DNA from: Phycisphaerae bacterium
GTDB lineage: Bacteria; Planctomycetota; Phycisphaerae; Tepidisphaerales; Tepidisphaeraceae
DNA length: 16,533 nt
Reading direction: 5' to 3'
NCBI GenBank assembly: GCA_014380825.1
Contig: JACMJD010000478.1
Span: 1-16,533 of the forward strand
Part shown: piece by piece, positions 6,331-14,551 of the stretch
Layout of the letters: the number at the start of each line of letters is the position of its first letter
Position numbering within the stretch: the first letter of the stretch is position 1
The notes under the pieces: generated by a model
Seen by the model: only the letters and a program-made list of their open reading frames with translations
Told to the model about the DNA's origin: nothing
The model's database searches: none
Position numbers and translations under genes: made by a program

Positions 6331-7803
6331 TCAGGCAGCCTTGGGGAGAATCGTCGTTGCAGCAACCGCAGCGTTCGCCGGACGAATCCGATTCATCCCA
6401 TCCAGCGCCGCAACCTTGTAGCACTCGGCGAGCGTCGGATAGTTGAAGACCGAATCGACAAAGTAATCCAGCGGCATGCCCGCGGCCATCACGGCCTGGC
6501 CGATGTGGATGAGCTCGGTGGCGCCGGTGCCGATCGCATGAACGCCGAGAATTCGACGACTGTCCTGGTGGAAGAGCAGCTTGAGCAGCCCGTGCGGATC
6601 GCTGATCAGTTGACCACGCGCGATCTCGCGATATCTCGCGATGCCGACTTCGTATGGCACTTGCGCCTTCGTCAGCGCCTGCTCCGTTTGGCCGACCATG
6701 CTGATTTCCGGGATCGTGTAGATGCCGTACGGGAACAGCGGGTTCGGCGCTTCGGCGATCTGATGAAACATGTGACAGCTCGCCAGCCGGCCCTGCTCCA
6801 TGCTCGTCGCGGCAAGCGCCGGGAAGCCAATCACATCGCCCGCGGCGTAGATGTGCGGGACGTTGGTTTGATAGAACTCATTGACCTTCAATCGGCCACG
6901 CTCGTCGGCTTCAAGTTTCGCGGCCGCGAGATTCAAATGCGCCGTCGCGCCTTGTCGGCCAATGCTATAGAGCAGCGTCTCGGCGCGCACGCGCTTGCCG
7001 CTTTGCAAGGTCGCTTCGACCGATGCTCCGTCGTCGGAGATATGAATCTCCGAAACCGATTCGCCCAGTCGCAGCCGCACGCCGCGATCGCGCAGGCGGA
7101 ACTGCAGGTGCTCGGTAATTTCATCGTCGACGAATTCGAGCAATCGCGGTCGCGATTCGATCAGCGTGACTCTCACGCCCGCGGCCGCCAGCATGCTGGC
7201 GTATTCCGCGCCGATCACGCCGCCGCCCACGATGATCAGGCTGCGCGGGAGTTCGCTCAGCTCAAGCAGTTGATTTGAATCGATCACGCGCCCCGGCGCG
7301 AATGGTACGCCCGGCGGTCGCGCCGGCTCGGTGCCGACGGCGATCAAGACATTCTCGCCAACCACCACCGTCTGATCGACGATCTCGTTTTCACCCTTGG
7401 CGTTGTGCGCATACCGCGCAACGCGGATCGTGTGCGGATCGAGAAAACTCGCGTGCCCGAAAATCATTCGCACGCCGTTGCGGCCCATCTGGTTGCGGAT
7501 GATGTCAACTTCCGTCCGCACGACATGATGTGCGCGATACAGCAGATCGCTCATCGTGACATCGTGTTTCACGGCGTAGCTGTCGCCGTACATCGAGCGC
7601 TCATTGATCGCGCAAAGATGCAGCACCGCTTCGCGAATCGCTTTGGATGGAATCGTGCCGGTGTGAATGCACACGCCGCCCACCATCTCGGTGCGATCGA
7701 TGATCGCGACGCGCTTCCCGAGCTTGGCGGCATTGAGCGCCGCCTTCTGCCCGGCGGGGCCCGATCCGATAACCACGAGATCATATGAGTTCTGGGGCAG
7801 CAT
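6331..7803 (-). CDS. sthA: Soluble pyridine nucleotide transhydrogenase (Si-specific)
   Basis: The 490-residue flavoprotein transfers hydride between NADPH and NAD in the cytoplasm, balancing the two pools. It has the N-terminal FAD motif G-S-G-P-A-G (13-18) and the NAD motif G-G-G-V-I-G-A-E near 190. A second FAD motif A-A-G-D-V-I-G lies near 315, and the C-terminal dimer interface includes G-A-T-E-L-I-H-I-G. In the redox-loop region G-G-V-C-I-H-T-G-T-I-P-S-K, C45 is present but the second cysteine of lipoamide dehydrogenases is T50. That loss is the hallmark separating SthA from dihydrolipoamide dehydrogenase. The ATG is preceded by ATGAGGAACT, giving an AGGA ribosome site. It lies upstream of the YdjY-type lipoprotein gene, with no obvious functional link. 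Confidence 0.92.
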   Translation of the reverse strand: MLPQNSYDLVVIGSGPAGQKAALNAAKLGKRVAIIDRTEMVGGVCIHTGTIPSKAIREAVLHLCAINERSMYGDSYAVKHDVTMSDLLYRAHHVVRTEVDIIRNQMGRNGVRMIFGHASFLDPHTIRVARYAHNAKGENEIVDQTVVVGENVLIAVGTEPARPPGVPFAPGRVIDSNQLLELSELPRSLIIVGGGVIGAEYASMLAAAGVRVTLIESRPRLLEFVDDEITEHLQFRLRDRGVRLRLGESVSEIHISDDGASVEATLQSGKRVRAETLLYSIGRQGATAHLNLAAAKLEADERGRLKVNEFYQTNVPHIYAAGDVIGFPALAATSMEQGRLASCHMFHQIAEAPNPLFPYGIYTIPEISMVGQTEQALTKAQVPYEVGIARYREIARGQLISDPHGLLKLLFHQDSRRILGVHAIGTGATELIHIGQAVMAAGMPLDYFVDSVFNYPTLAECYKVAALDGMNRIRPANAAVAATTILPKAA

Positions 7804-7920
7804 AGTTCCTCATGGTTCGTATCGGTTGTGATGGTCGCGCGGTTTAGATGGGCGCGCGGGTTCTTGGTGATTGGTTATTGGAGCGGCCGATGCTGATCGG
7901 AGTTGATTCTGCGCCGAATC

Positions 7921-8133
7921 CTACTCCTCCTCGTACTCATCCTCCTCCTCTTTCTCCCGCTCCCGATCTTTGGCTTCGTTTCGCTCGATTTGATACGATT
8001 TTTCGCGTTCGCCCGACGCGTCGCCGTCCGCAACACTCGGCCACGACTGGTCTTCCGGCGAGTCGCCCGTCTTTGGCTTTTGGGTTCGCCTACGGAATTT
8101 CACAAAGTCCCGGGGCTTCGATGTGACGCTCAT
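7921..8133 (-). CDS. Small highly charged hypothetical protein (70 aa)
   Basis: The frame is open further upstream, but ATG 8133 has a good ribosome site (GAGAGG, about 6 nt before the start) and begins M-S-V-T-S-K-P-R-D-F-V-K-F-R-R-R. The N-terminal third is basic and the C-terminus extremely acidic, ending in runs of Glu and Asp (E-K-E-E-E-D-E-Y-E-E-E). No membrane segment or family motif is seen. The charge split suggests an intrinsically disordered protein. It lies 117 nt upstream of sthA on the same strand and may share its transcript. It could be a lineage-specific small protein. Confidence 0.5.
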   Translation of the reverse strand: MSVTSKPRDFVKFRRRTQKPKTGDSPEDQSWPSVADGDASGEREKSYQIERNEAKDREREKEEEDEYEEE

Positions 8134-8663
8134 GACGAACCTCTCTCGCCAAGCGATGAGAAATGAGAGACGCGAGAACGCTTCGACAAGCTCAGGACCG
8201 GGAACTGATGCCCGCCGTTGGAACGTTGGCGAGTGAGCGGGCCGCGAGCGCGCGCAGACCGCGTGGCGGCGCGACCATTCTAGCTCAAGAAGTCCACCGT
8301 GTCGGCCAAGAACTCCAAAGATTCCCGCGCTCGGCTCAAATCGTGGCCGGGCCATCGCTTACACCGACGCCGACACGTTTTTTTGTTTTCGCGTTTCTTC
8401 GTTTGCTCTGATGTCCGAAATGCGGGACGATCGCGATGCAGAATGCCGCGGCTGAACGATGACCGAACGCCGCGCCGGTTTTCGCGCCCGATGCGGCAAC
8501 GAATTCTTATCATCGCAGAGAGGTAAAAGGTGACATCACCTTTTACGAACCGGAAGGTGACCGTTATCCCAAAGAACCAGCACACACTCCGTGACTCTGT
8601 TTGGCAATTACCGCCTGGGCAAACTTTTCCGATCGTCACGAATCTCACCTCGAAATTCGGCCG
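8134..8663. other. 530-bp gene-poor region with repeat fragments and a T-run
   Basis: This gap separates the divergent small charged protein and diguanylate cyclase. At 8179-8199 is CGCTTCGACAAGCTCAGGACC, which looks like one arm of a common interspersed repeat. A run of seven T at 8378-8384 has no convincing hairpin upstream. A perfect hairpin sits at 8523-8546. A 75-residue plus frame (8299-8526) is Arg/Ser-rich and probably not a gene. No clear promoter was found. Confidence 0.5.
8523..8546. repeat. Perfect 11-bp inverted repeat upstream of the diguanylate cyclase
   Basis: GTAAAAGGTGA and TCACCTTTTAC are exact reverse complements around a 2-nt centre. A third partial copy of the half-site, GAAGGTGA, follows at 8553-8560. 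It is either an operator or a REP-type unit; AAAAGGTG-type palindromes are frequent in planctomycete intergenic DNA (from memory). It lies 117 bp before ATG 8664. Confidence 0.55.
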
Positions 8664-9620
8664 ATGATGGGCGAAGTGAAACGCCTCATTCGCATTCTGG
8701 CCAAGCCGCTGCTGGTGGTCGTCGCGGCGATCTGCGTGTGGAAGATGGTCTACACGTTCGCGATCGCCAAGACGCCGCACATCGCGTTCGCAACACTCGT
8801 TGAGCAGGTGATGCTGCCGGTCGCGATTCTCGCGCTGGTGTGCGTGGTTGCGGCGCGACATGAATTGAGCTGGTCGCGACCGTCGCGCCGATTGCGTCGG
8901 CTGCTGCCATTGATCAAGAGCGGCGATCGTCCGATCGAAGACCTCGCTGCCGTCGGCGGGCCGCGTGAATTCGGGCAGATGATTCCTGCCATCCAGGAGC
9001 TGCTGCACGATCTTCGCCGTCAGCGCGTTGAACTGTCGATGCTGAACGAAGAGATGCGCCAGCGTGTGGCCAAGCGCACCGATGCGCTGGAGCGCGCGAT
9101 CGGATCGCTGCGACATCAGGCCACGCGCGATGCGCTCACGGGGCTGGGCAATCGTCGCATGCTCGATATGAGCTTGCCGAAACTGATGGAAACCTGCCGC
9201 GCGCAGAAAACCGATTTGTGCGTGATGATGATCGACGTCGACAATTTCAAGAAGCTGAACGACACGCTCGGCCACGGCAGCGGCGATCAGTTGCTGCGCG
9301 ACTTCGGCCAACTGATTCGATCGACCGTGCGAACAACGGACATGTCTTTTCGATTGGGCGGCGACGAGTTTGTGATCCTCATGCCCGCCGCCGACGAGCA
9401 GTCGGCCACCGTTTTGACGGATCGACTGGTGGCGCTGGTTGATATGTACGCCAAGACACTGCACGTCGACCCGCGGCCGCGTTTGTCGATCGGCCTGTCG
9501 CGCATGCTGGCGATTCCCGATGCGACGCCGGACCTGCTGCTCAAGGCGGCGGACGAAGTGCTGTATGCGATCAAGTCTGAACGGAAGAAGTCGAGACCGC
9601 CGGCGGCGCGGTCGGCTTGA
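8664..9620 (+). CDS. Membrane-bound diguanylate cyclase (GGDEF domain)
   Basis: The 318-residue protein would make cyclic di-GMP from two GTP. Two membrane helices lie at about 13-33 and 43-62, followed by a linker with coiled-coil character and then D-A-L-T-G-L-G-N-R-R, the start of the GGDEF domain. The active motif G-G-D-E-F is intact at 232-236. The I-site R-T-T-D at 223-226 is at the usual spacing, so product inhibition is expected. There is no PAS, GAF or other large sensor domain; only a short segment lies between the helices. ATG 8664 is chosen because it precedes the first helix; the frame is open to a TTG at 8601. No ribosome site is evident. The gene converges on the beta-helix protein gene. 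Confidence 0.9.
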   Translation: MMGEVKRLIRILAKPLLVVVAAICVWKMVYTFAIAKTPHIAFATLVEQVMLPVAILALVCVVAARHELSWSRPSRRLRRLLPLIKSGDRPIEDLAAVGGPREFGQMIPAIQELLHDLRRQRVELSMLNEEMRQRVAKRTDALERAIGSLRHQATRDALTGLGNRRMLDMSLPKLMETCRAQKTDLCVMMIDVDNFKKLNDTLGHGSGDQLLRDFGQLIRSTVRTTDMSFRLGGDEFVILMPAADEQSATVLTDRLVALVDMYAKTLHVDPRPRLSIGLSRMLAIPDATPDLLLKAADEVLYAIKSERKKSRPPAARSA

Positions 9621-9638
9621 CCCCCCTCAATAAAGCGT

Positions 9639-9660
9639 TGTCACTTCGTTCAGGATGACA
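9639..9660. repeat. Short palindromic repeat fragment between convergent genes
   Basis: TGTCA at 9639-9643 and TGACA at 9656-9660 bracket a segment whose complement reads GTCATCCTGAACGAAG. This is the same core as the repeat arm at 686. It lies in the 54-bp gap between the ends of the diguanylate cyclase and the beta-helix gene and could act as a weak shared terminator. Confidence 0.5.
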
Positions 9661-9674
9661 GGCAATGCGCGACA

Positions 9675-12600
9675 TCAGTCGTTGATGATCACACCGACAT
9701 TCGAGACATAGAACGTTCCGACCGTCGGTGGCAGAATCATGATGAACGCAGTGCCGGCCGACAGCGCACGCGGGGAGGCGGCGGCGGTCAGACTGCCGGT
9801 GACTCGGGAAGCGTATTGGTATTCGACGCGTTCGCCCCAGCAGATCGTGCCGTCGGGACCGTCCACGCGATATCTCGCGATCACGCGCTTGCCGTACGCG
9901 CTTGCGGGAATATTCAGCCGCGGTTCGATCGAAACGTGGCGGTTAAACGGGTTGCTGGTGATAACGATCTTCAGTCGCGGACCGTTCGCGGTCTGCTCGA
10001 CCGTGTAAGAACCTTGGATGTCGCCAAACGAATCGCCAAACGTGACGCGCCAGCCATTGCCGACCTGCGAGCCTACGTTGCTCATGTTCGGGTCCGCGAC
10101 CAGGTTGGTTCCGGTGAGCGCCAGTTGCGTATCGACGTACAACCCGGAGTTCTTGTTGTACACGCCGCCAATCGACAGGCGCGGATCGTCGAGCATGCCG
10201 GCGTCGTGAATCATGTAGACCGCGTCGATTCGCACGCGCGAGACGGTGTCCAGATCCAGCACTTCTTTCAGCGCCACGGTGTTCGCGCCCGCGTCGAGAT
10301 AACCGATCGTGACGCCGGTCGATTTGGTGAATCGCAGCTTGAAGCCGTCCTGAATCTGCGAGATCTTGTCGATCTCGACCTTGGTGCAGTTGTCAAACCA
10401 CATCGCCAGGTCGTCCGGCAGGAACGCCGGATGGCTCTCGTTCCAGAGGCCGCGAATGCTGATGGAACCCGAGGCATAGAAAGGCAGATCGCTCGCGCCG
10501 TACAGCTCGATCCACGAGCTTTCCAGGCGCGTCTCGCCGATCAGCACCACCTGCGCGGTGTTGATCTCGTAATCGGGGCGAACGCTTCCGCTCACTTGCA
10601 GCCCGATGACTTCGTTGTCGCTGCTGTAGCCGGCCGCATCACCCAGCCATAAGCCGGTGGAACCGGGTTCGCGGATGAGGATGGTATCGAATCGCGCGTG
10701 ATAGGTTTTCACGTTGCGCAGATCGATGCCCATGCGGCCGGCGCTGAGGTCAATGTTGTACAAGCGCAGATCGATCACACCGTTGGTGATGGCCGGGTCA
10801 GCGGCGATGGCATCGCAGAATCGGGTGTAGATCGCCAGGTTGGTGATGCCCGCGCCGATGTTGAATCCGTTACGTCCCATCAAGCGAACGGCTTCACCGG
10901 TGCTGCCGGTGGTCTCGTTGTGGATGCTGGTGCCGAAGCCCTGCCCCTGAAGCCAGACCCCGGAAGGCAAGCGGATGGGCGCGCTGGTGTTGAAGACGCC
11001 GCCCGAGAAGACCACGAGTCCGCCGACATCGCCACCTTGTCCGGGGATGCCGCTGCCGATCGGAAGCGAATCGATCGCCGCCTGGATGGCCGCGGTGTCG
11101 TCGATTCCGTCGTTCGGGCGAGCGCCGAAGTCAAAAACGTTGACGATACGAGTCGACGCCGGCGCCCGATCGCGCGAAACCGTGCTCGGTCCAAACGGCA
11201 CGGCGGTGGAGCTCGAGTTGAAATACTTGCGATAGACCATGCGCGAGCGAGAGATCGTCCCCACGCCGTTCGGGCTGTAGAGGTTGGTGGCGGTCAGGTG
11301 CGAGGTGTTATCGATGCTCAGCGACGACGCCGCCGTCGATCCCGCGGAGACGCCCAGGATTCCGACGCTGATCTCCGGCGTATCCACCAGAACAATCTGC
11401 CGGCTGCTTGATACGCCGTCGATTCGGTCAAACTGAATCACGGCGTCTTCCAGCAGCATCAAGCGGGAGCGATCGAGGTTGGCCGCGGAAGTCTGTATCG
11501 ACATGTTCCGCACTGATCCGACGAACCCGTGGATGTAGAGCGGCAGAACAGACGCGCCGATATCCTGAATCGTGATATCGCCCAGCGAGCTGTGCCCGCT
11601 CAGTTCGATCAGCGCCTGGCTCGAATCAAAACCCACCCGAGCCGCGCCCTTCACGGTGAACCCGCTGATCCGATTGATCGCGCTGTTGTTTCGGCCAACG
11701 TTCAGGTAGAGCGCTGATGAGCCGGGGTTTTCGACGGTGATGTTGTTCAGCGTCGCCTGATAGATGTCGTGGCCGTGCAGGTCGATCGCGATGCCACCGG
11801 AGCTGATCGTCAGGCTGTCGAGTCGCAGGTCGATCACGTCGCAGGTCGCGTTAATGCCCTCGGCTTTGTCCGTGATCAGCCGAAGCGTCTGCACCTGTAC
11901 GCCCACGTTCGATACGCCGCTGAACGGGCTGTAGAGGGTGATCGCGGCACTGTTCGAATCGGTGGAGGTATTTCGGAGGATCGTCTGATTGCCTTGTCCG
12001 CGCAGGATCACGCAGCTCTTCAGCATCAGCGCGCGGGAGAGCGTGTATTCGCCTCCCGCCAGCAGAACGATCCCGCCAATCGGTGCGGTGACCATCGGCG
12101 TGCCGTTGCTCGTCGGCAGCGAATCGATCGCGGCCTGGATCGCGTCGGTGTCATCGATGTCATCGTCCGGGATCGCGCCGAAGCTCGACGCGGTGATCGT
12201 GTGACTGGGTGCTCCGTTATTGCCGAGGTCGCTGGGAAACGCGGGCACGGAAACCTCAAACGTGCCGATTTGTTTCAGGCGTGTCGGGTTGCCGAGCAAG
12301 TCACGGACCTGCCCCTTGTTGACGAACACTCTGTACACGCCGTTGTCCGCTGCGTCCCACACGCCGCCGGGCGCGGAAATCTTGTAGCGGACGATGAGCC
12401 GCTTGTTGTCGCCGGGATAATTGATGGTGTGGAGCTTCGCGGCGCGACTCGATCCGTCGGGGGCAATGACCTGAATGTCGCGACCGTCGAGGGTGTTTCG
12501 CGCAACCTTTAAGTCCGACTTATACGTAACGGTGAAGACGTACGTGCCGCTCCACATCTCGATGCCGGTCGTCGCCACCGTCGTGGAGGGATAAACCAGC

Positions 12601-12731
12601 GCCGCAAAGAGCTGGCGATTTTCGAGCAGTTCCGGTTCAAATACGGACGGCTTCGCGGCGCGCGTGACCGCTTGCTTTCCCTTGCGGAAGGCGCTGCGGA
12701 TCGCGCTGCTGATACTGCGTCGGCTGCTCAC
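9675..12731 (-). CDS. Secreted double parallel-beta-helix protein (pectate-lyase-3-like) with LEPR-like N-terminal motif
   Basis: I place the start at GTG 12731 because a strong GAGGAG ribosome site lies 6 nt upstream and the product begins at once with the basic leader; ATG 12830 would add 33 unlikely residues. The 1018-residue product has an Arg/Lys-rich leader (1-27), then F-E-P-E-L-L-E-N-R-Q-L-F-A (31-43). This resembles the LEPR-XLL motif of planctomycete exported proteins. An Ig-like domain spans about 45-165, with G-V-W-D-A-A-D-N-G-V-Y. Two homologous right-handed beta-helix domains follow (about 175-500 and 525-870), each opening with F-G-A-x-P-x-D-x-I/G-D-D-T and A-I-Q-A-A-I-D-S-L-P. 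A C-terminal beta-sandwich-like domain (about 870-1018) resembles a carbohydrate-binding module. The fold suggests polysaccharide lyase or hydrolase activity or binding; catalytic residues cannot be assigned. No dockerin or sortase motif is seen. Confidence 0.85.
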   Translation of the reverse strand: MSSRRSISSAIRSAFRKGKQAVTRAAKPSVFEPELLENRQLFAALVYPSTTVATTGIEMWSGTYVFTVTYKSDLKVARNTLDGRDIQVIAPDGSSRAAKLHTINYPGDNKRLIVRYKISAPGGVWDAADNGVYRVFVNKGQVRDLLGNPTRLKQIGTFEVSVPAFPSDLGNNGAPSHTITASSFGAIPDDDIDDTDAIQAAIDSLPTSNGTPMVTAPIGGIVLLAGGEYTLSRALMLKSCVILRGQGNQTILRNTSTDSNSAAITLYSPFSGVSNVGVQVQTLRLITDKAEGINATCDVIDLRLDSLTISSGGIAIDLHGHDIYQATLNNITVENPGSSALYLNVGRNNSAINRISGFTVKGAARVGFDSSQALIELSGHSSLGDITIQDIGASVLPLYIHGFVGSVRNMSIQTSAANLDRSRLMLLEDAVIQFDRIDGVSSSRQIVLVDTPEISVGILGVSAGSTAASSLSIDNTSHLTATNLYSPNGVGTISRSRMVYRKYFNSSSTAVPFGPSTVSRDRAPASTRIVNVFDFGARPNDGIDDTAAIQAAIDSLPIGSGIPGQGGDVGGLVVFSGGVFNTSAPIRLPSGVWLQGQGFGTSIHNETTGSTGEAVRLMGRNGFNIGAGITNLAIYTRFCDAIAADPAITNGVIDLRLYNIDLSAGRMGIDLRNVKTYHARFDTILIREPGSTGLWLGDAAGYSSDNEVIGLQVSGSVRPDYEINTAQVVLIGETRLESSWIELYGASDLPFYASGSISIRGLWNESHPAFLPDDLAMWFDNCTKVEIDKISQIQDGFKLRFTKSTGVTIGYLDAGANTVALKEVLDLDTVSRVRIDAVYMIHDAGMLDDPRLSIGGVYNKNSGLYVDTQLALTGTNLVADPNMSNVGSQVGNGWRVTFGDSFGDIQGSYTVEQTANGPRLKIVITSNPFNRHVSIEPRLNIPASAYGKRVIARYRVDGPDGTICWGERVEYQYASRVTGSLTAAASPRALSAGTAFIMILPPTVGTFYVSNVGVIIND

Positions 12732-13039
12732 GGATGGCTCCTCGCGGTCAGGATACTGAAACAAACGCGGGTGTGGTACAGAAAAGGTTGCCCCAAAGGC
12801 TGCACTGTCTGCCCAGTTCCTCGTTCCCATTTCCCTTAACGAGCAGTCACCGTAGACCGGCCAACTCGTCGTCTGGCGTCCGATCGAATCTTACCAAGCA
12901 TCGTCAGACTACCGAAGTTCAATCCCCGGAATTCGGCAAATCTATCTGGCAAAATGCGCGAATCAGTGCCGCGCGTGACGGGTAGCACGAGCGCGCGGCA
13001 TAAGACTTCTAGGACGTCGCGCAAGTCGTTGTCGGATGA
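12732..13039. other. 308-bp upstream region of the beta-helix gene
   Basis: This separates two minus-strand genes. It holds the GAGGAG ribosome site next to GTG 12731. I see no promoter with both boxes at correct spacing and no strong palindrome. A 62-codon minus frame (12836-13024) lacks a ribosome site and a recognisable product. The region presumably contains the beta-helix promoter and leader. Confidence 0.4.
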
Positions 13040-14338
13040 TCACCCGAGGGTTTGGAAGGGCGAACGATGAAAATACGAGTAGAGGCTTGCCACTCCGAGC
13101 GCGCTGCCCAGCGCTAAGCGTCCAACCTTCCAGTAGTTATGCGAAGTGTAGCGATACGTGATCACCACGATAAGCGGCAGCGTCATCGCCGCGTAGCGGC
13201 TGGAAAACAGATGCGTGATCTTCAGCGGCGTGAGCAGCAACAGCATCGTTGCGACCAGCAAAGCCAGATATCGGCGATCGGTCCGATTCTCAATCGCGCG
13301 CAACACCATCGCCACAACGAAGGTAATGCCCAGCGTTAACGTGACTGCCGGAATCACCATGGCAACGTAGGTCACCATTGAAGCCGGCAGGACGCGTTCA
13401 ACCATCGATCGCATCGGCACCGCTCCAGGCTTCCCGACCGCGATTTGGAGAACAATGGCCGTGATGACGACGATCGCTAGCGTCTTCTTGTTCAAGCAGA
13501 GAAATCGCGGCGCGAGGAAGAACACGATCGCCGCCGCGTAGCACATCGAGCGCACGCCGTGTTCCGGGACGATGCCTTGGCCGGTCCAGGCGGTGTGAGG
13601 CGGGACCATTCCCTTCCAGATCCAAAACACCGGCGCGCACACGGCGACCATCGCGAGACCTAACACGATCAGCGGCGGCGTGTCGCGACGAATATCTTTG
13701 ATCAGGAACGGCAATCCGCCGAGCAGCACGAGATACGGCTGGCGACCGAGCACGGCGATCGCGAAACACAATCCCGCGATCGCTGCCAATATGAATCTGC
13801 GCGCGCCGGATGTGCGCGGATCGAACGCCCACACGGTTGCGGTCATTGCCAGTGCAGCGAACAGCAGCGCGGGCATTTCGGTGAGCGCCATTCCGGCGAT
13901 TACCCAGGTCATCGGCACGCCGAGCATCGCGAGGGTTGCGAGCGTCGCGCCCAGCTTGTCGCGCGCATCGAACGCGCGCAGCGCCGCATACGTTGCCGCC
14001 ATCGACGCGAACAACAGCAGCGGATTCACAAACCGCACGGCGGGCGTCTTCAGGTGCGTGATGGGCTCGAACACATAATGAACCACCGTAAACAGCGGCC
14101 CGGCAGGTCCCGGAAGGGCGAGCAGAAACTCGCGGCCGAAGCCCTTGTCATGCAGCAGATCGACCGACTCCAGATACCAAGGTTCATCGAAGAGCGGCGG
14201 ATTCTTGTGGAACGCGAGAAACCCGAGCAGCACGAGGATTTGCACGATCGCCAGCGCCAGCAGCGCCGGGCGCGCCTCGCGATTCGCGAGTGCAATCGCA
14301 GCGGCAAATGGAGAGGACCCAGCAGCGTTCTCTGACAC
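13040..14338 (-). CDS. GT-C-type membrane glycosyltransferase (ArnT/PMT-like)
   Basis: The 432-residue polytopic protein has about ten or more hydrophobic helices. After the first helix (about 25-43) comes F-D-E-P-W-Y (50-55); its D51-E52 pair matches the acidic motif in the first external loop of GT-C enzymes such as ArnT and protein mannosyltransferases. Those use polyprenyl-phosphate sugars as donors on the outer face of the membrane. Further hallmarks are A-G-M-A-L-T-E-M-P near the fourth helix and H-L-F-S-S-R-Y late in the protein. The start is GTG 14338; it has no ribosome site but sits directly after a strong promoter, consistent with leaderless translation. Acceptor and donor are unknown. 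Confidence 0.8.
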   Translation of the reverse strand: MSENAAGSSPFAAAIALANREARPALLALAIVQILVLLGFLAFHKNPPLFDEPWYLESVDLLHDKGFGREFLLALPGPAGPLFTVVHYVFEPITHLKTPAVRFVNPLLLFASMAATYAALRAFDARDKLGATLATLAMLGVPMTWVIAGMALTEMPALLFAALAMTATVWAFDPRTSGARRFILAAIAGLCFAIAVLGRQPYLVLLGGLPFLIKDIRRDTPPLIVLGLAMVAVCAPVFWIWKGMVPPHTAWTGQGIVPEHGVRSMCYAAAIVFFLAPRFLCLNKKTLAIVVITAIVLQIAVGKPGAVPMRSMVERVLPASMVTYVAMVIPAVTLTLGITFVVAMVLRAIENRTDRRYLALLVATMLLLLTPLKITHLFSSRYAAMTLPLIVVITYRYTSHNYWKVGRLALGSALGVASLYSYFHRSPFQTLG

Positions 14339-14345
14339 GGGCGGG

Positions 14346-14375
14346 AGTATAGATGCGCATCAGAGGCGGTGCCAA
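14346..14375 (-). promoter_or_regulatory. Sigma70-type promoter for a leaderless glycosyltransferase mRNA
   Basis: Read on the minus strand, TTGGCA (14375-14370) is followed by 18 nt and TATACT (14351-14346). Both hexamers match the consensus at 4-5 of 6 positions. Transcription would start at about 14339, one base before GTG 14338. That explains the absence of a ribosome site and supports this start codon. Confidence 0.6.
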
Positions 14376-14383
14376 TCACGCCT

Positions 14384-14551
14384 CTAGCAGCCCGCGGTGA
14401 AAGTCGCGCGGTCGCTGCTTGTGTCCTCGTGCCGGGCTCTTCGTTGTCGAGACTCGCTCATGTTTGGTCAATATTGCTTCGTCTCGACGCCTCGATCCCG
14501 GCACGATGCCACGGCGCATCGACGCGCGGGACTTTCACCACGGGCTGCTAG
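14384..14551. repeat. 168-nt structured inverted-repeat element
   Basis: The outer arms 14384-14410 and 14525-14551 are complementary at 25 of 27 positions and end in CTAGCAGCCCG. Inside, CGTGCCGGG (14428-14436) pairs with 14497-14505, and TCGAGAC (14447-14453) pairs with 14481-14487, giving nested stems. No ORF is carried. It looks like a non-autonomous MITE-like element. One tip contains the stop codon of the nuclease gene and the other ends 8 bp from the glycosyltransferase promoter. Confidence 0.7.

Noticed and set aside
6310..7278. Plus-strand 322-codon frame
   Set aside because: Antisense to sthA; no domain recognisable and the sthA motifs are unambiguous.
8378..8384. Run of seven T as a possible intrinsic terminator
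   Set aside because: No convincing GC-rich hairpin directly upstream and no plus-strand gene to terminate.
8299..8526. Plus-strand 75-codon GTG frame
   Set aside because: Arg/Ser-rich, crosses a T-run, no ribosome site and no recognisable similarity.
8280..9464. Minus-strand 394-codon frame across the diguanylate cyclase
   Set aside because: His/Arg/Gln-rich antisense product; the GGDEF frame is certain.
9816..10652. Plus-strand 278-codon frame opposite the beta-helix gene
   Set aside because: Arg/Asp/Val-rich composition typical of antisense frames in GC-rich DNA; the minus strand encodes clear beta-helix repeats.
11769..12512. Plus-strand 247-codon frame
   Set aside because: Antisense shadow of the first beta-helix domain; no motifs or ribosome site.
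12836..13024. Minus-strand 62-codon frame upstream of the beta-helix gene
   Set aside because: No ribosome site, no motif, and it lies in the presumed promoter region.
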